A stretch of 8,126 nt of DNA. Source: CAYWNA01 sp964459305. GTDB taxonomy: Bacteria; Planctomycetota; Planctomycetia; Pirellulales; Pirellulaceae. The DNA lies in NCBI GenBank assembly GCA_964459305.1, contig CAYWNA010000410.1:1-8126 (forward strand), read 5' to 3'. The notes under the pieces were generated by a model. The model searched no databases. It saw nothing but the letters and a program-made list of their open reading frames with translations, and was not told the DNA's origin. Shown here in pieces: positions 1 through 7,044 of the stretch (positions are counted from its first letter, which is position 1; every line of letters starts with the position of its first letter). A program made the translations under genes and the position numbers.

Positions 1-1
1 C

Positions 2-1870
2 ACGAAGATCAAAGAACTCGTCTTCGTCGACACACCGATCGACGGCGCGAAACAGGTTGGGCAGGTCGATGGTTCGGTCGTCGTTTGTGGCGACGTCTTT
101 TTGGCAATCGAACACCCCTTGGCGAAGAACACGGTTGACAAGGATTCACGCGTGCGGTGCGCCCTGCCACGCGGCAACGTGCTGAAGGCCGGACAGACGT
201 GGCAATACACTTCGGTGTTCGGCGTCGTCAAGCCTGGCCAACTGCGACGCGGTTTCCTGGCCTATTTGGAACGACGTCGGGCCCATCCGTATCGGCCTTT
301 TCTTCACTACAACAGTTGGTATCACCTGAACATCGGCCGGCCGGACAATCACATGACCGAGGCCGAGTGCCTGGCGACGATCGAACACTTTGGGCGCGAA
401 TTGATCGAGAAGCGCGGCGCGAAGATGGACGCGTTTGTGTGGGACGACGGCTGGGACGACTTCAACTCGCTGTGGGGCTTTCACAAGGATTTTCCCAACG
501 GCTTCAAGAATCTCAAAGAGGCCGGCGCCAAGTATGGCGTGGCTCAGGGCGTATGGATGTCGCCTTGGGGCGGATACGGTGGACCGAAACAGAAGCGAAT
601 TGCTTACGGCAAATCGCAAGGTTATGAAACCAACGCCAATGGCTTCTCGATGGCTGGCCCGAAGTATCGCGCCGCTTTTCGCGACGTCGCGCTGAAGATG
701 ATGCGGGACAACGGAGTGGTGTTTTTCAAGTTCGATGGCATGGGCGGCGGAGGCGGCACCGGCGCGGCCGGCGAACTGGCCGACGACGTCGATGCTGTGC
801 TGAGCCTTACCCGCGAGCTCCGCAAGGAGAATCCGAAATTGTTCATCAGCGCCACGGTCGGAACCTGGGCCAGCCCCTTCTGGACGCTCTACGCCGATTC
901 GATTTGGCGCCAGGGCGGAGATACGGGCTTCCATGGACCGGGCAACGGACGGCAGCAGTGGATTACTTACCGCGATATGTTCTGTTACCGCTGCATCGTC
1001 CAGTGGGGACCGCTGTATCCTCTGAACTCGTTGATGCTGCACGGTCCGTGCATTGGCGGGCGGACCAACCCCGCGAAGATGGACCGCGACGAAAAGTCCG
1101 TGGCCGATGAAATCTGGACCTTCTTCGGTTCCGGCACCAACCTCCAGGAACTCTACATCAGCCCTCATCTGCTGACGCCGACGATGTGGGACGAACTGGC
1201 CGCGGCGGCCAAATGGTCGCGCGCCAACACGGACGTGCTCGTCGATACCCACTGGATCGGCGGCGATCCTGGAATGGGTGACGTCTACGGCTGGGCATCC
1301 TGGCAACCGCGCGGCGGCATCGTGGTGCTGCGCAATCCTTCGGACAAGCCTGGCAGCTTCGAGTTGGAACTCGCGCGCGACCTCCAACTGCCCGACACTC
1401 ATCTGACTGATTACCGGCTCACCTCGCCCCGCGCGGGGCAGCGAATCAACTCGCTCCAAGCGGTCTCCATCGAACCACAGCACATCGAGCTTGAACCGTT
1501 TGAAGTGTTGGTCTTTGAGGCGGCTGCCGTCGAGGGCGGCAAGGAATACGACGCCGCAGCCTACCGGAAGAAATGCGCGGACCGGGAAGCAGCCCGCTTG
1601 AAAGCGGCGACCGCCCCGTTCGAAGGCGGCAGCGTCTGGGAATACACCTACCAAGGCCAGACCTGGCAGCGGCACTTCTTACCCGACGGAACCGCCCACC
1701 TCTATATTGATGGTCATCGCGCCGCCGTCTGGAACGGCTTCACCTGGCGACTCGAAGGCGAACGGCTCATCGTTGACAAACCCGACGGAAGCTCGGAGGG
1801 ACACTACCTGGACAATCAAGGCCGCCTCGTGCTGCCAGCCGGGTTGGGCACTGCCAAGAAGGTTCGTTAA
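2..1870 (+). CDS. Clan GH-D (alpha-galactosidase-like) glycoside hydrolase, 5' truncated by window edge
   Basis: The frame is open from the first bases of the window, so the true start lies outside; the TTG at 101 is only an internal codon. 622 residues are visible. The sequence fits the GH27/GH36-like superfamily (retaining alpha-galactosidase or alpha-N-acetylgalactosaminidase type, often auto-labelled 'enterotoxin' in planctomycetes). NSWY is at visible residues 104-107 and VWDDGWDD around 146-153. The strand FFKFDG carries the likely nucleophile Asp245, and WRQGGD carries Asp307, a candidate acid/base. The conserved stretches RQQWITYRD and GPLYPLNSLMLHG follow. A small beta-rich, Trp/Tyr-rich module occupies residues 541-622 after a charged linker. 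A glycine run (GMGGGGGTG) directly follows the nucleophile. Export cannot be judged without the N-terminus. It converges on the GH29 gene with a 27-bp gap. The fold assignment is strong; substrate specificity is not visible. Confidence 0.85.
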   Translation, partial: TKIKELVFVDTPIDGAKQVGQVDGSVVVCGDVFLAIEHPLAKNTVDKDSRVRCALPRGNVLKAGQTWQYTSVFGVVKPGQLRRGFLAYLERRRAHPYRPFLHYNSWYHLNIGRPDNHMTEAECLATIEHFGRELIEKRGAKMDAFVWDDGWDDFNSLWGFHKDFPNGFKNLKEAGAKYGVAQGVWMSPWGGYGGPKQKRIAYGKSQGYETNANGFSMAGPKYRAAFRDVALKMMRDNGVVFFKFDGMGGGGGTGAAGELADDVDAVLSLTRELRKENPKLFISATVGTWASPFWTLYADSIWRQGGDTGFHGPGNGRQQWITYRDMFCYRCIVQWGPLYPLNSLMLHGPCIGGRTNPAKMDRDEKSVADEIWTFFGSGTNLQELYISPHLLTPTMWDELAAAAKWSRANTDVLVDTHWIGGDPGMGDVYGWASWQPRGGIVVLRNPSDKPGSFELELARDLQLPDTHLTDYRLTSPRAGQRINSLQAVSIEPQHIELEPFEVLVFEAAAVEGGKEYDAAAYRKKCADREAARLKAATAPFEGGSVWEYTYQGQTWQRHFLPDGTAHLYIDGHRAAVWNGFTWRLEGERLIVDKPDGSSEGHYLDNQGRLVLPAGLGTAKKVR

Positions 1871-1897
1871 CAGGTCGTTGATCGGAATCGCTTTGTT

Positions 1898-3562
1898 TCA
1901 TGGCGTGGGTTCCTCGGCAAACAGTTGAAACCCCGCGATTACCGGCACGTCCGTCGCCGCTAGAATCTCCAGGCGGAAGAAGCGAGCTTTGACCTTGTCG
2001 AAAATGATCTTTTTCCTGTAGCCAATCGTTGCCCCGCTAGCGACGGTCTTCCATTTGTCGCCCACTTTCGCCTTAATTTCAAACTTCCGCGTTCGTGGAT
2101 ATGGGCTGTCATCGATGACTGCCTTAAAGATCTCACGTTCCTTGCCAAGATCGATCTCCAACCACCCATTTCTCGAACCGTCAGGGGCTCCCCAAATGGT
2201 GCCGAAATTGCCGTCATTAGCATGTGCTTTAGATAATTCCCGCCCGGTCCATTCGCCGGAAACAGTAATGGGACACCCAGCTGAGGTTGCCACTGGATCA
2301 GGTACAGCCACCGGTTTCATGCTCATTGCATCTTTGTCAAGCGTTAGCTCTACGATGGTGGCTACCGGCTGCTGAGATGCTTTCGGCACATGAACTATCC
2401 ATTTGTCCGACTTGGTATCGACAGTAACCCTTCCGCCGGTCATCAAACGGGCGGATACTGTCTTTGCCGGCAAGGCAGGTAATGTGATCGAGTCATCTTC
2501 CCATTCCTGCACAAACAGAAATACTTTTTCGCCCTTTCGTGTGGAAACGATCCTTGATATCGGCGGCAGCGGCGGGTATACGTTCATTCGTTCGGGCGAG
2601 TTACTTTCATTGGGCAGATAAGGACCGCCGCGGGTCCCATAGACAGCTTCGCCGTTAATTTTCAGCCATTCCCCAATCTCCAACAGCGATTCTACGTGCT
2701 CCGGATGTATCGTCCCATCCGGGCGCGGGCCGACGCCGAGCAGGAAGTTGCCGTCACGTCCGATACACTGGATCAGCCTGTTCACTAAAACAGATGTGGG
2801 ACGAGGATCAACCGGCGGCACCCAGGCCCACCCCTGTTTGTTGAGGGTGAGACAACGGTCCCATGCCTTTTCCATATAGAACGTGCCTAACACCCACTCT
2901 CTGGCTTGGTAGTCACCCACCGCATCCGGCGCATCATAAAAACTGCCAGCCTGTTTGCAGTACGGCCCAGCGGCAGGAGGGAATGCATCGACTCGATTGC
3001 AGATCAAAGTCTCCGGCTGAATTCGGCGAAGGAAACCGTACATGTCACGCCCATATGCGTGCGTCCAGGACGGATCCCAATTATAGTCAAACCAAATACA
3101 GCCAACCGGCCCGTAATTAGTGAGTAGTTCCTTGACCCAGTCGCGACCGAAAGGAGTATTCATCACGTTATATTCAGTTCCCTTCGTGTCCCACATGCAA
3201 AACCCGTCGAAATGCTTGGGGACCATCACCGAATATCGCATGCCGGCTTGTTCGAAAATCCTGATCCACTCTTTCGCATCAAAGTTCTCGCCTGTGAATT
3301 TCTTGTAGAGTTGGTCATACTTTTCGGGTCCGTATTTGGCCCGGCTATGGGATATCTCCTGCCCGATCAAACTCGATGGATTCCAGCACAGCATCACGCC
3401 AAACTTGGCATCGCGAAACCACTTTACGCGGGCATCATACTCCTCGGCGGTCTCGGTGAAAGGATCGAACGCTTGTCCGCCGGGCGGCTCGGCGCGAACC
3501 ACGACTCCGCTACACAGGCAAATCGCAAAGGTGACTATCGACATGAGGGTGCTCGACTTCAC
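1898..3562 (-). CDS. GH29 alpha-L-fucosidase with C-terminal F5/8 type C domain; catalytic domain internally shortened
   Basis: A 554-residue exported protein that would remove alpha-L-fucose from glycans if active. I choose the GTG at 3562 because AAAGGAGG sits 7 bases upstream; the ATG at 3580 would contain that site inside the gene. A signal peptide covers residues 1 to about 24 (hydrophobic core, VRA before EPP). The GH29 domain spans about 40-315: KFGVMLCWNPSSL, KHFDGFCMWDTK, WFDY with the expected nucleophile Asp159, GDGNLL-like GRDGNFLLGVGPRPDG, and YGTRGGPYLP. A beta-rich segment follows (330-420), then an F5/8 type C (discoidin, CBM32-like) domain at 425-554 (WLEIDLGKE, ARFFRLEIL). 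Oddities: only 41 residues lie between the His-His position and Asp159, where about 95 are usual in the family; the join is at KEL (144-146). The usual HWG is CWN (59-61) and the second His of KHHDGF is Phe118. Activity is therefore doubtful. Its GC is lower than that of its neighbours. Confidence 0.9.
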   Translation of the reverse strand: MKSSTLMSIVTFAICLCSGVVVRAEPPGGQAFDPFTETAEEYDARVKWFRDAKFGVMLCWNPSSLIGQEISHSRAKYGPEKYDQLYKKFTGENFDAKEWIRIFEQAGMRYSVMVPKHFDGFCMWDTKGTEYNVMNTPFGRDWVKELLTNYGPVGCIWFDYNWDPSWTHAYGRDMYGFLRRIQPETLICNRVDAFPPAAGPYCKQAGSFYDAPDAVGDYQAREWVLGTFYMEKAWDRCLTLNKQGWAWVPPVDPRPTSVLVNRLIQCIGRDGNFLLGVGPRPDGTIHPEHVESLLEIGEWLKINGEAVYGTRGGPYLPNESNSPERMNVYPPLPPISRIVSTRKGEKVFLFVQEWEDDSITLPALPAKTVSARLMTGGRVTVDTKSDKWIVHVPKASQQPVATIVELTLDKDAMSMKPVAVPDPVATSAGCPITVSGEWTGRELSKAHANDGNFGTIWGAPDGSRNGWLEIDLGKEREIFKAVIDDSPYPRTRKFEIKAKVGDKWKTVASGATIGYRKKIIFDKVKARFFRLEILAATDVPVIAGFQLFAEEPTP

Positions 3563-3569
3563 GGCACAG

Positions 3570-3577
3570 CCTCCTTT
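3570..3577 (-). promoter_or_regulatory. Strong Shine-Dalgarno site of the GH29 gene
   Basis: On the minus strand these bases read AAAGGAGG, a full match to the anti-Shine-Dalgarno core, placed 7 bases before the GTG at 3562. This decides the start of the GH29 gene in favour of GTG over the ATG at 3580, six codons upstream. The remaining leader up to 3634 shows no convincing promoter boxes. Confidence 0.85.
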
Positions 3578-3634
3578 CATCTCTGTCTACTCTATGCAAC
3601 GGACTCATCGATGCATCTGCCCCCAAATTGTCCG

Positions 3635-3832
3635 CTAATTATGCCAATCCGGAGCGATTCGGCCGATAGCTTCCTCGAAGGTTGGGGACCGGCGGAAATT
3701 GGGATGAGCTGCGTGGGCGCCGTGGTGCCTACCATAATAAGTGCCGTAGAACTGGTAATTGGTGTCTACCCAGCGAATGACCTTCAGCAAATCGTCCGTC
3801 CCGGCAAATATCGCGGTTGCGTTGGGTGTCAT
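3635..3832 (-). pseudogene. 3' remnant of an HzsA-like cytochrome c gene
   Basis: A 65-codon open frame whose last 53 residues (from DDLLK) match the C-terminal end of the HzsA-like gene at 7045 at 46 of 53 positions, counted by eye. The match includes RWVDTNYQFYGTYYGRHHGAH and the terminal WHN followed by TAG. No haem motif (CxxCH) remains, so it cannot be a working cytochrome. The first dozen codons (MTPNATAIFAG) do not match the other copy. Read further upstream in the same frame, LQFMTPNATAIFA resembles a LamG beta-strand, so this frame may be the continuation of the LamG head after a frameshift near 3841. The ATG at 3832 overlaps the stop of that head (ATGA). I infer a dead gene remnant; an independent small protein is possible but not supported. 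Confidence 0.75.
3638..3796 (-). repeat. Degenerate direct repeat, copy A (HzsA-like 3' end)
   Basis: This stretch aligns without gaps to 7048-7206 (offset 3410). By hand count about 129 of 159 bases agree. The matching is uneven: 3735-3775 is identical over 41 bases, and the first 97 bases (3638-3734) hold 26 of the 30 differences. It is a paralogous gene end, not a mobile-element end; no inverted repeats or target duplications flank it. Confidence 0.85.
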
Positions 3833-4125
3833 GAATTGCAGAACCAGGCACCGGCGGCCGCCGGGAACCGGATCACCCGGCCAGTCTTGCCGTCAACCGA
3901 ACGGTCGGCCGTGGCCGCGTCAAGAATTCCGTGCAGTCCGTTCGGCGACGCATCGGCAATTCGGGCGTCTTGACCAATCTCGTCGAGCTTCCAATGGCCG
4001 ACGAGGCCGGTTTCACTTTGTGCCAACGCCGGCAGCCCCAAAATCAGAGCCACGCACGGACAGAACAGTCCGAGGCCGGCAGTCCTAAGAAATCTGCATT
4101 GCGACTTGTCTGTCGGTCGTTTCAT
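3829..4125 (-). pseudogene. Truncated exported LamG-domain protein (head only)
   Basis: Ninety-eight codons starting at the ATG whose first bases overlap the GH95 stop (ATGA, 4122-4125), which suggests translational coupling to GH95. Residues 1 to about 36 form a signal peptide with a long hydrophobic stretch (LGLFCPCVALILGLPALAQ). From residue 40, GLVGHWKLDE, ADASPNGLHG and DGKTGRVIRF are the typical opening of a LamG/concanavalin A-like sugar-binding domain. A complete LamG domain needs roughly 150-200 residues; here it stops after about 55. The downstream frame (LQFMTPNATAIFA) looks like the next LamG strand, so a small indel near 3841 probably broke the gene, and a second joint near 3797 leads into an HzsA-like tail. 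I infer that the parent was a LamG-HzsA-type protein with its middle deleted. No strong ribosome binding site precedes the start. Confidence 0.75.
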
Positions 4126-6605
4126 TTTGGTGTTCTTTTCGGACCATGGTCGGCACCCTGGGTAAAACGCAACTCGTACGTTTCTCCCTCTCGCGTCGAG
4201 ACGGAGATGCAACCGGAGTCATCGCGGGTTGTGTTCACGGTCTCTTCACCGCATCGGACGTCCACTTCGGAATCTGTCCTGAGCCGGAATTCACCTCCGA
4301 CCAGCGACCGGACGGTAGCCTGCGCGAGGTTACCGTCCTTCCACGTGAGGTCGATTTCGAACGCGCCGCGAGCGCGGAGTCCACGAAACGAGCCGGTCGG
4401 CCATGCTTCGGGCAGCGCGGGCAACAGACGCATCTCCCCTCCGTGGCTTTGCAGTAGCATTTCCGCGATTCCGCCTGTGCCGGCCCCGTTTCCGTCGAAG
4501 AAGATCGGCGGCTGCGTGTGCATGAGGTTTGGCAAGGTATGCCTGCTGAGGATCCTGCGGACGCTCTGGTAGGCATTATCTCCCTGCTGCAAACGGGCCA
4601 GCAAGTTGATCGCGTGGCCTCGTGACCAGCCATGCACGGCACCGCCATGTTCCAGCCGGGTGTGCACACTCTTGCCGGCCGCTTCAAACAACTCCGGCGT
4701 CTTCTCGGGCGTGATTTCACAGCCCGGATGCAAGCCGTACAGATGAGAGAAATGCCGATGGCCGACTCGCCACTCTCGATATTCCCGGTCCCATTCCATG
4801 ATCCGGCCGTCGTTGGCAATCTGCGGACGGGCCAGTTTGGCGCGGGCTTCGCGAACCTGGTCAACGAATTCATCCTCGACTTCCAGAACGCTTGCCGCTT
4901 CGAGGAAGTCAGTGAAGGATTCGTAGACGATCATTTGGTCAACGGTCGGTCCCATGCAGGCCATGTACACCTTCTCGCTTTCATCGATGTGGAAACCGTT
5001 TTCCGGAGACGCCGACGGGCCGGAGACGAGCTTTCCGGTCTTCGGATGCTCCACCAGCCAATCCAAGCAGAAGGCCACGTTGTCTTTGAGAATCGGAAAG
5101 GCTGTCTCCCTGAGGTAGTCCTTGTCGTGCGTAAAGCGATAATGTTCCATCACATGGGACGTACTCCAGGCGCCACCCATCGGCCACATCCCCCACCAGG
5201 AGCTGCCGGAAAAGGCGGCCTCCTTCCAGGCGTGGGTCGCGTGGGTGATCAGGAAACCGCGGCAGCCGAGCTTTTCCGCGAACAGATGCCCCTGCCCTTT
5301 TCGGATGTCGTCAATGAGTGTGATGAACGGTTCGTGCAGTTCCGAGAGGTTGGTCGATTCGGCATGCCAGAAGTTCTGTTGTACGTTGATATTGGTGTGC
5401 CAATCGGAGTGGCAGACCGGATTCGGATTGGCGTTCCAGATGCCCGTCAGGTTCGGCGGCAGGGTCCCGGGACGGGAAGATGCAATCAGCATGTACCGTC
5501 CCATCTGAAACAGGTCCTCGATCAGGTCCGGATCGTCACCCCCGCCGCGGAACTTCGAGATCCGTTGAGGCGTGGTCAAAGCCAGTGTCTCGGCCGCCGT
5601 GTCGCCAAGTTCCACGGTCGCCCGGCGAAAGAAACGCTGGTGATCCTGAACATGCCTCGCTTTGAGCGTTTCGTAAGGCACCGTTTCAACGGTTGTCAGC
5701 GTGTCTAGGCAGGCCTGGGCCCGATCGTGCCGCAGCGCCAAGAAAGGGCGGCGGGGATTGTAGTCGGTAGATGCCGCGATGAAAATCGTCACCGCACGAG
5801 CGTCTTCGACCACGATCGAGCGATCATCTGTCTTCGTGCGGCCCTCTTCCGTCAAGACTCGGGCTGCGGCGTGCCAGCGTGTTCCCTTCAGCGTCCCGTT
5901 GTGCTGAGCCTGCCCATTCATCACGAGGGTGCGGTCGTCGATGGCCGTCGTTTCAAAGTCGGCAAAACGGTCCAGCTTCACCGTCAGCGAAAGCCCGTTC
6001 GGTTTCCGGGATTCGATACGAACGACGATCACCCCGTCGGGCCAGGATGAAAACACCTCCTGACGAATGTGGTTGCCGCCCGCGGTGTCGAATTCGGTCA
6101 CGGCCAGCGCGTCGTTCATCGAAAGAGCACGCCGGTAGTTCTTCACACTGGCACCGTCGGCAACGTGGTGGTGAATTCGCAGATCACCCATCGGCTGAAA
6201 AGCTCGTGGCGTGATACGGGGCACCAGCAGTTCGCCGTTGATCTTCTGATGCGCTTGTTCAAAATCGCCTGCGAACAGACACTCGCGGATCTCCTCCACA
6301 AGGAATTGGATATCCGTGCGATTCTGCATGCTGTGGCGACCGCCCCAGATCGTGTCTTCATTCAGCAGAATCTGCTCGTCCGGATAGCTGCCAAACGGCA
6401 TCGCTCCCAGGCGGCCGTTGCCAACCGGGTAAGCATGATCCCACTGCGCGGCGGGTTTACTATCCCAGACAACAAACGGTCGAATTACCGCCCGTTGCCC
6501 GGCGACAATCGGTCGATCACTCTTCGGTTGTTGCGCATGGCTGAGGTATACACCCACGTGAAGCAAGCCGATGATGACAGTGGCGATCGTTCGAAATTTG
6601 CTCAT
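4122..6605 (-). CDS. GH95 alpha-L-fucosidase, exported
   Basis: An 827-residue glycoside hydrolase of family GH95, an inverting family that mostly contains alpha-1,2-L-fucosidases. The frame is open much further upstream, but the ATG at 6605 is chosen because AGGGAG (6615-6620) lies 9 bases before it and a signal peptide follows (residues 1 to about 24, ending SHA before QQ). The N-terminal beta domain starts at WDHAYPVGNGRLGAM (55-69) and ILLNEDTIWGG. The (alpha/alpha)6 barrel holds WHTNINVQQNFWHAE (402-416) with Asn405 and Asn407, SPENGF with Glu535, and FFDGN with Asp704; these fit the catalytic Asn/Asn/Glu/Asp set described for the Bifidobacterium enzyme AfcA. GGIAEMLLQSH and the C-terminal beta domain complete the usual length. 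Family residues often M, P and W are Q410, H414 and G663-H664, so specificity may differ. It overlaps the LamG head by 4 bases and diverges from the XylR remnant. Confidence 0.93.
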   Translation of the reverse strand: MSKFRTIATVIIGLLHVGVYLSHAQQPKSDRPIVAGQRAVIRPFVVWDSKPAAQWDHAYPVGNGRLGAMPFGSYPDEQILLNEDTIWGGRHSMQNRTDIQFLVEEIRECLFAGDFEQAHQKINGELLVPRITPRAFQPMGDLRIHHHVADGASVKNYRRALSMNDALAVTEFDTAGGNHIRQEVFSSWPDGVIVVRIESRKPNGLSLTVKLDRFADFETTAIDDRTLVMNGQAQHNGTLKGTRWHAAARVLTEEGRTKTDDRSIVVEDARAVTIFIAASTDYNPRRPFLALRHDRAQACLDTLTTVETVPYETLKARHVQDHQRFFRRATVELGDTAAETLALTTPQRISKFRGGGDDPDLIEDLFQMGRYMLIASSRPGTLPPNLTGIWNANPNPVCHSDWHTNINVQQNFWHAESTNLSELHEPFITLIDDIRKGQGHLFAEKLGCRGFLITHATHAWKEAAFSGSSWWGMWPMGGAWSTSHVMEHYRFTHDKDYLRETAFPILKDNVAFCLDWLVEHPKTGKLVSGPSASPENGFHIDESEKVYMACMGPTVDQMIVYESFTDFLEAASVLEVEDEFVDQVREARAKLARPQIANDGRIMEWDREYREWRVGHRHFSHLYGLHPGCEITPEKTPELFEAAGKSVHTRLEHGGAVHGWSRGHAINLLARLQQGDNAYQSVRRILSRHTLPNLMHTQPPIFFDGNGAGTGGIAEMLLQSHGGEMRLLPALPEAWPTGSFRGLRARGAFEIDLTWKDGNLAQATVRSLVGGEFRLRTDSEVDVRCGEETVNTTRDDSGCISVSTREGETYELRFTQGADHGPKRTPK

Positions 6606-6674
6606 GATGGGGCACTCCCTTCGTACGGACACGATTCCCAAGTCGCAATGCCTTCTCATTGTAGAGAATCCGCC
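6606..6674. promoter_or_regulatory. Divergent leader between GH95 and the XylR remnant, with a small palindrome
   Basis: The only non-coding space from which GH95 could be transcribed; it also precedes the divergent regulator stub. A perfect inverted repeat CAATG-N6-CATTG lies at 6646-6661. On the minus strand TACAAT (6658-6663) matches five of six bases of a -10 box and overlaps the right arm, an arrangement that suits a repressor site. No acceptable -35 box sits 16-18 bases upstream. AGGGAG at 6615-6620 is the GH95 ribosome binding site. The promoter and operator reading is inference from position. Confidence 0.35.
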
Positions 6675-6983
6675 ATGTCCTCGCCTCCGCGAATCCCGCA
6701 AGTGATGCTGCTGATCGGAACTTCGCGGGGGTATGGCCGTGGGTTGGCGCGGGCAATCGGCCGCTACGTGACGGAGCACGGGCCTTGGTCCATCCATTTC
6801 CAAGAGCGTGCCCTGCACGACCGATTGCCGTCCTCGGTAAGAAACTGGCGCGGAGACGATATGACAGTTCGACACTATTCCAACAAAGGCTGGAAAGGAC
6901 GTTATCTCCGTTTCGTGGCCCAGAAAGGATCCAGTGACGATCCTTACACGGCTGTGGTGGAGTTGGGCATCGTTACCGACTGA
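6675..6983 (+). pseudogene. XylR-type transcriptional regulator head fused to an F5/8 type C domain tail
   Basis: An open frame of 102 codons. Residues 6 to about 63 (QVMLLIGTSRGYGRGL, GPWSIHFQERAL, VRNWRGDDM) match the beginning of the LacI-like sugar-binding domain of XylR/AraC-type regulators common in planctomycetes, which normally run to about 380-400 residues with an AraC helix-turn-helix at the C-terminus. After about 6863 the resemblance stops. The end (GRYLRFVAQKGSSDDPYTAV, then VELGIVTD) has the look of the last strands of an F5/8 type C domain. The product can bind neither DNA nor, probably, sugar. Its divergent position next to GH95 is where a local regulator of a sugar-use locus is expected. 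I infer a deletion that joined the head of one gene to the tail of another, in frame. The ribosome binding site is weak. Confidence 0.7.
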
Positions 6984-7044
6984 TCCGATCCGGACGTGCG
7001 TCATCGAACGATCCGCTGCGCACTTACCATCGACTTCCACAGTT

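Noticed and set aside
146..1675. Long open frame on the minus strand opposite the GH-D gene
   Set aside because: It is antisense to a clear glycosidase with recognisable motifs; the predicted protein has no family features and arises from the high-GC codon pattern.
1871..1897. Bidirectional terminator between the converging GH-D and GH29 genes
   Set aside because: No stem-loop of useful length is visible in the 27 bases.
4632..5708. Plus-strand open frame opposite GH95
   Set aside because: Antisense shadow of a well-supported GH95 gene, with no recognisable domain.
6996..7023. GTGCG...CGCAC hairpin between the regulator remnant and the HzsA-like gene as a terminator
   Set aside because: The stem is only five base pairs with an 18-base loop and no T-run follows on either strand.
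6606..7040. In-frame upstream extension of GH95 (145 extra codons)
   Set aside because: The extension runs through the divergent regulator remnant, lacks family similarity and would bury the clear signal peptide; the ATG at 6605 has a Shine-Dalgarno at the right distance.
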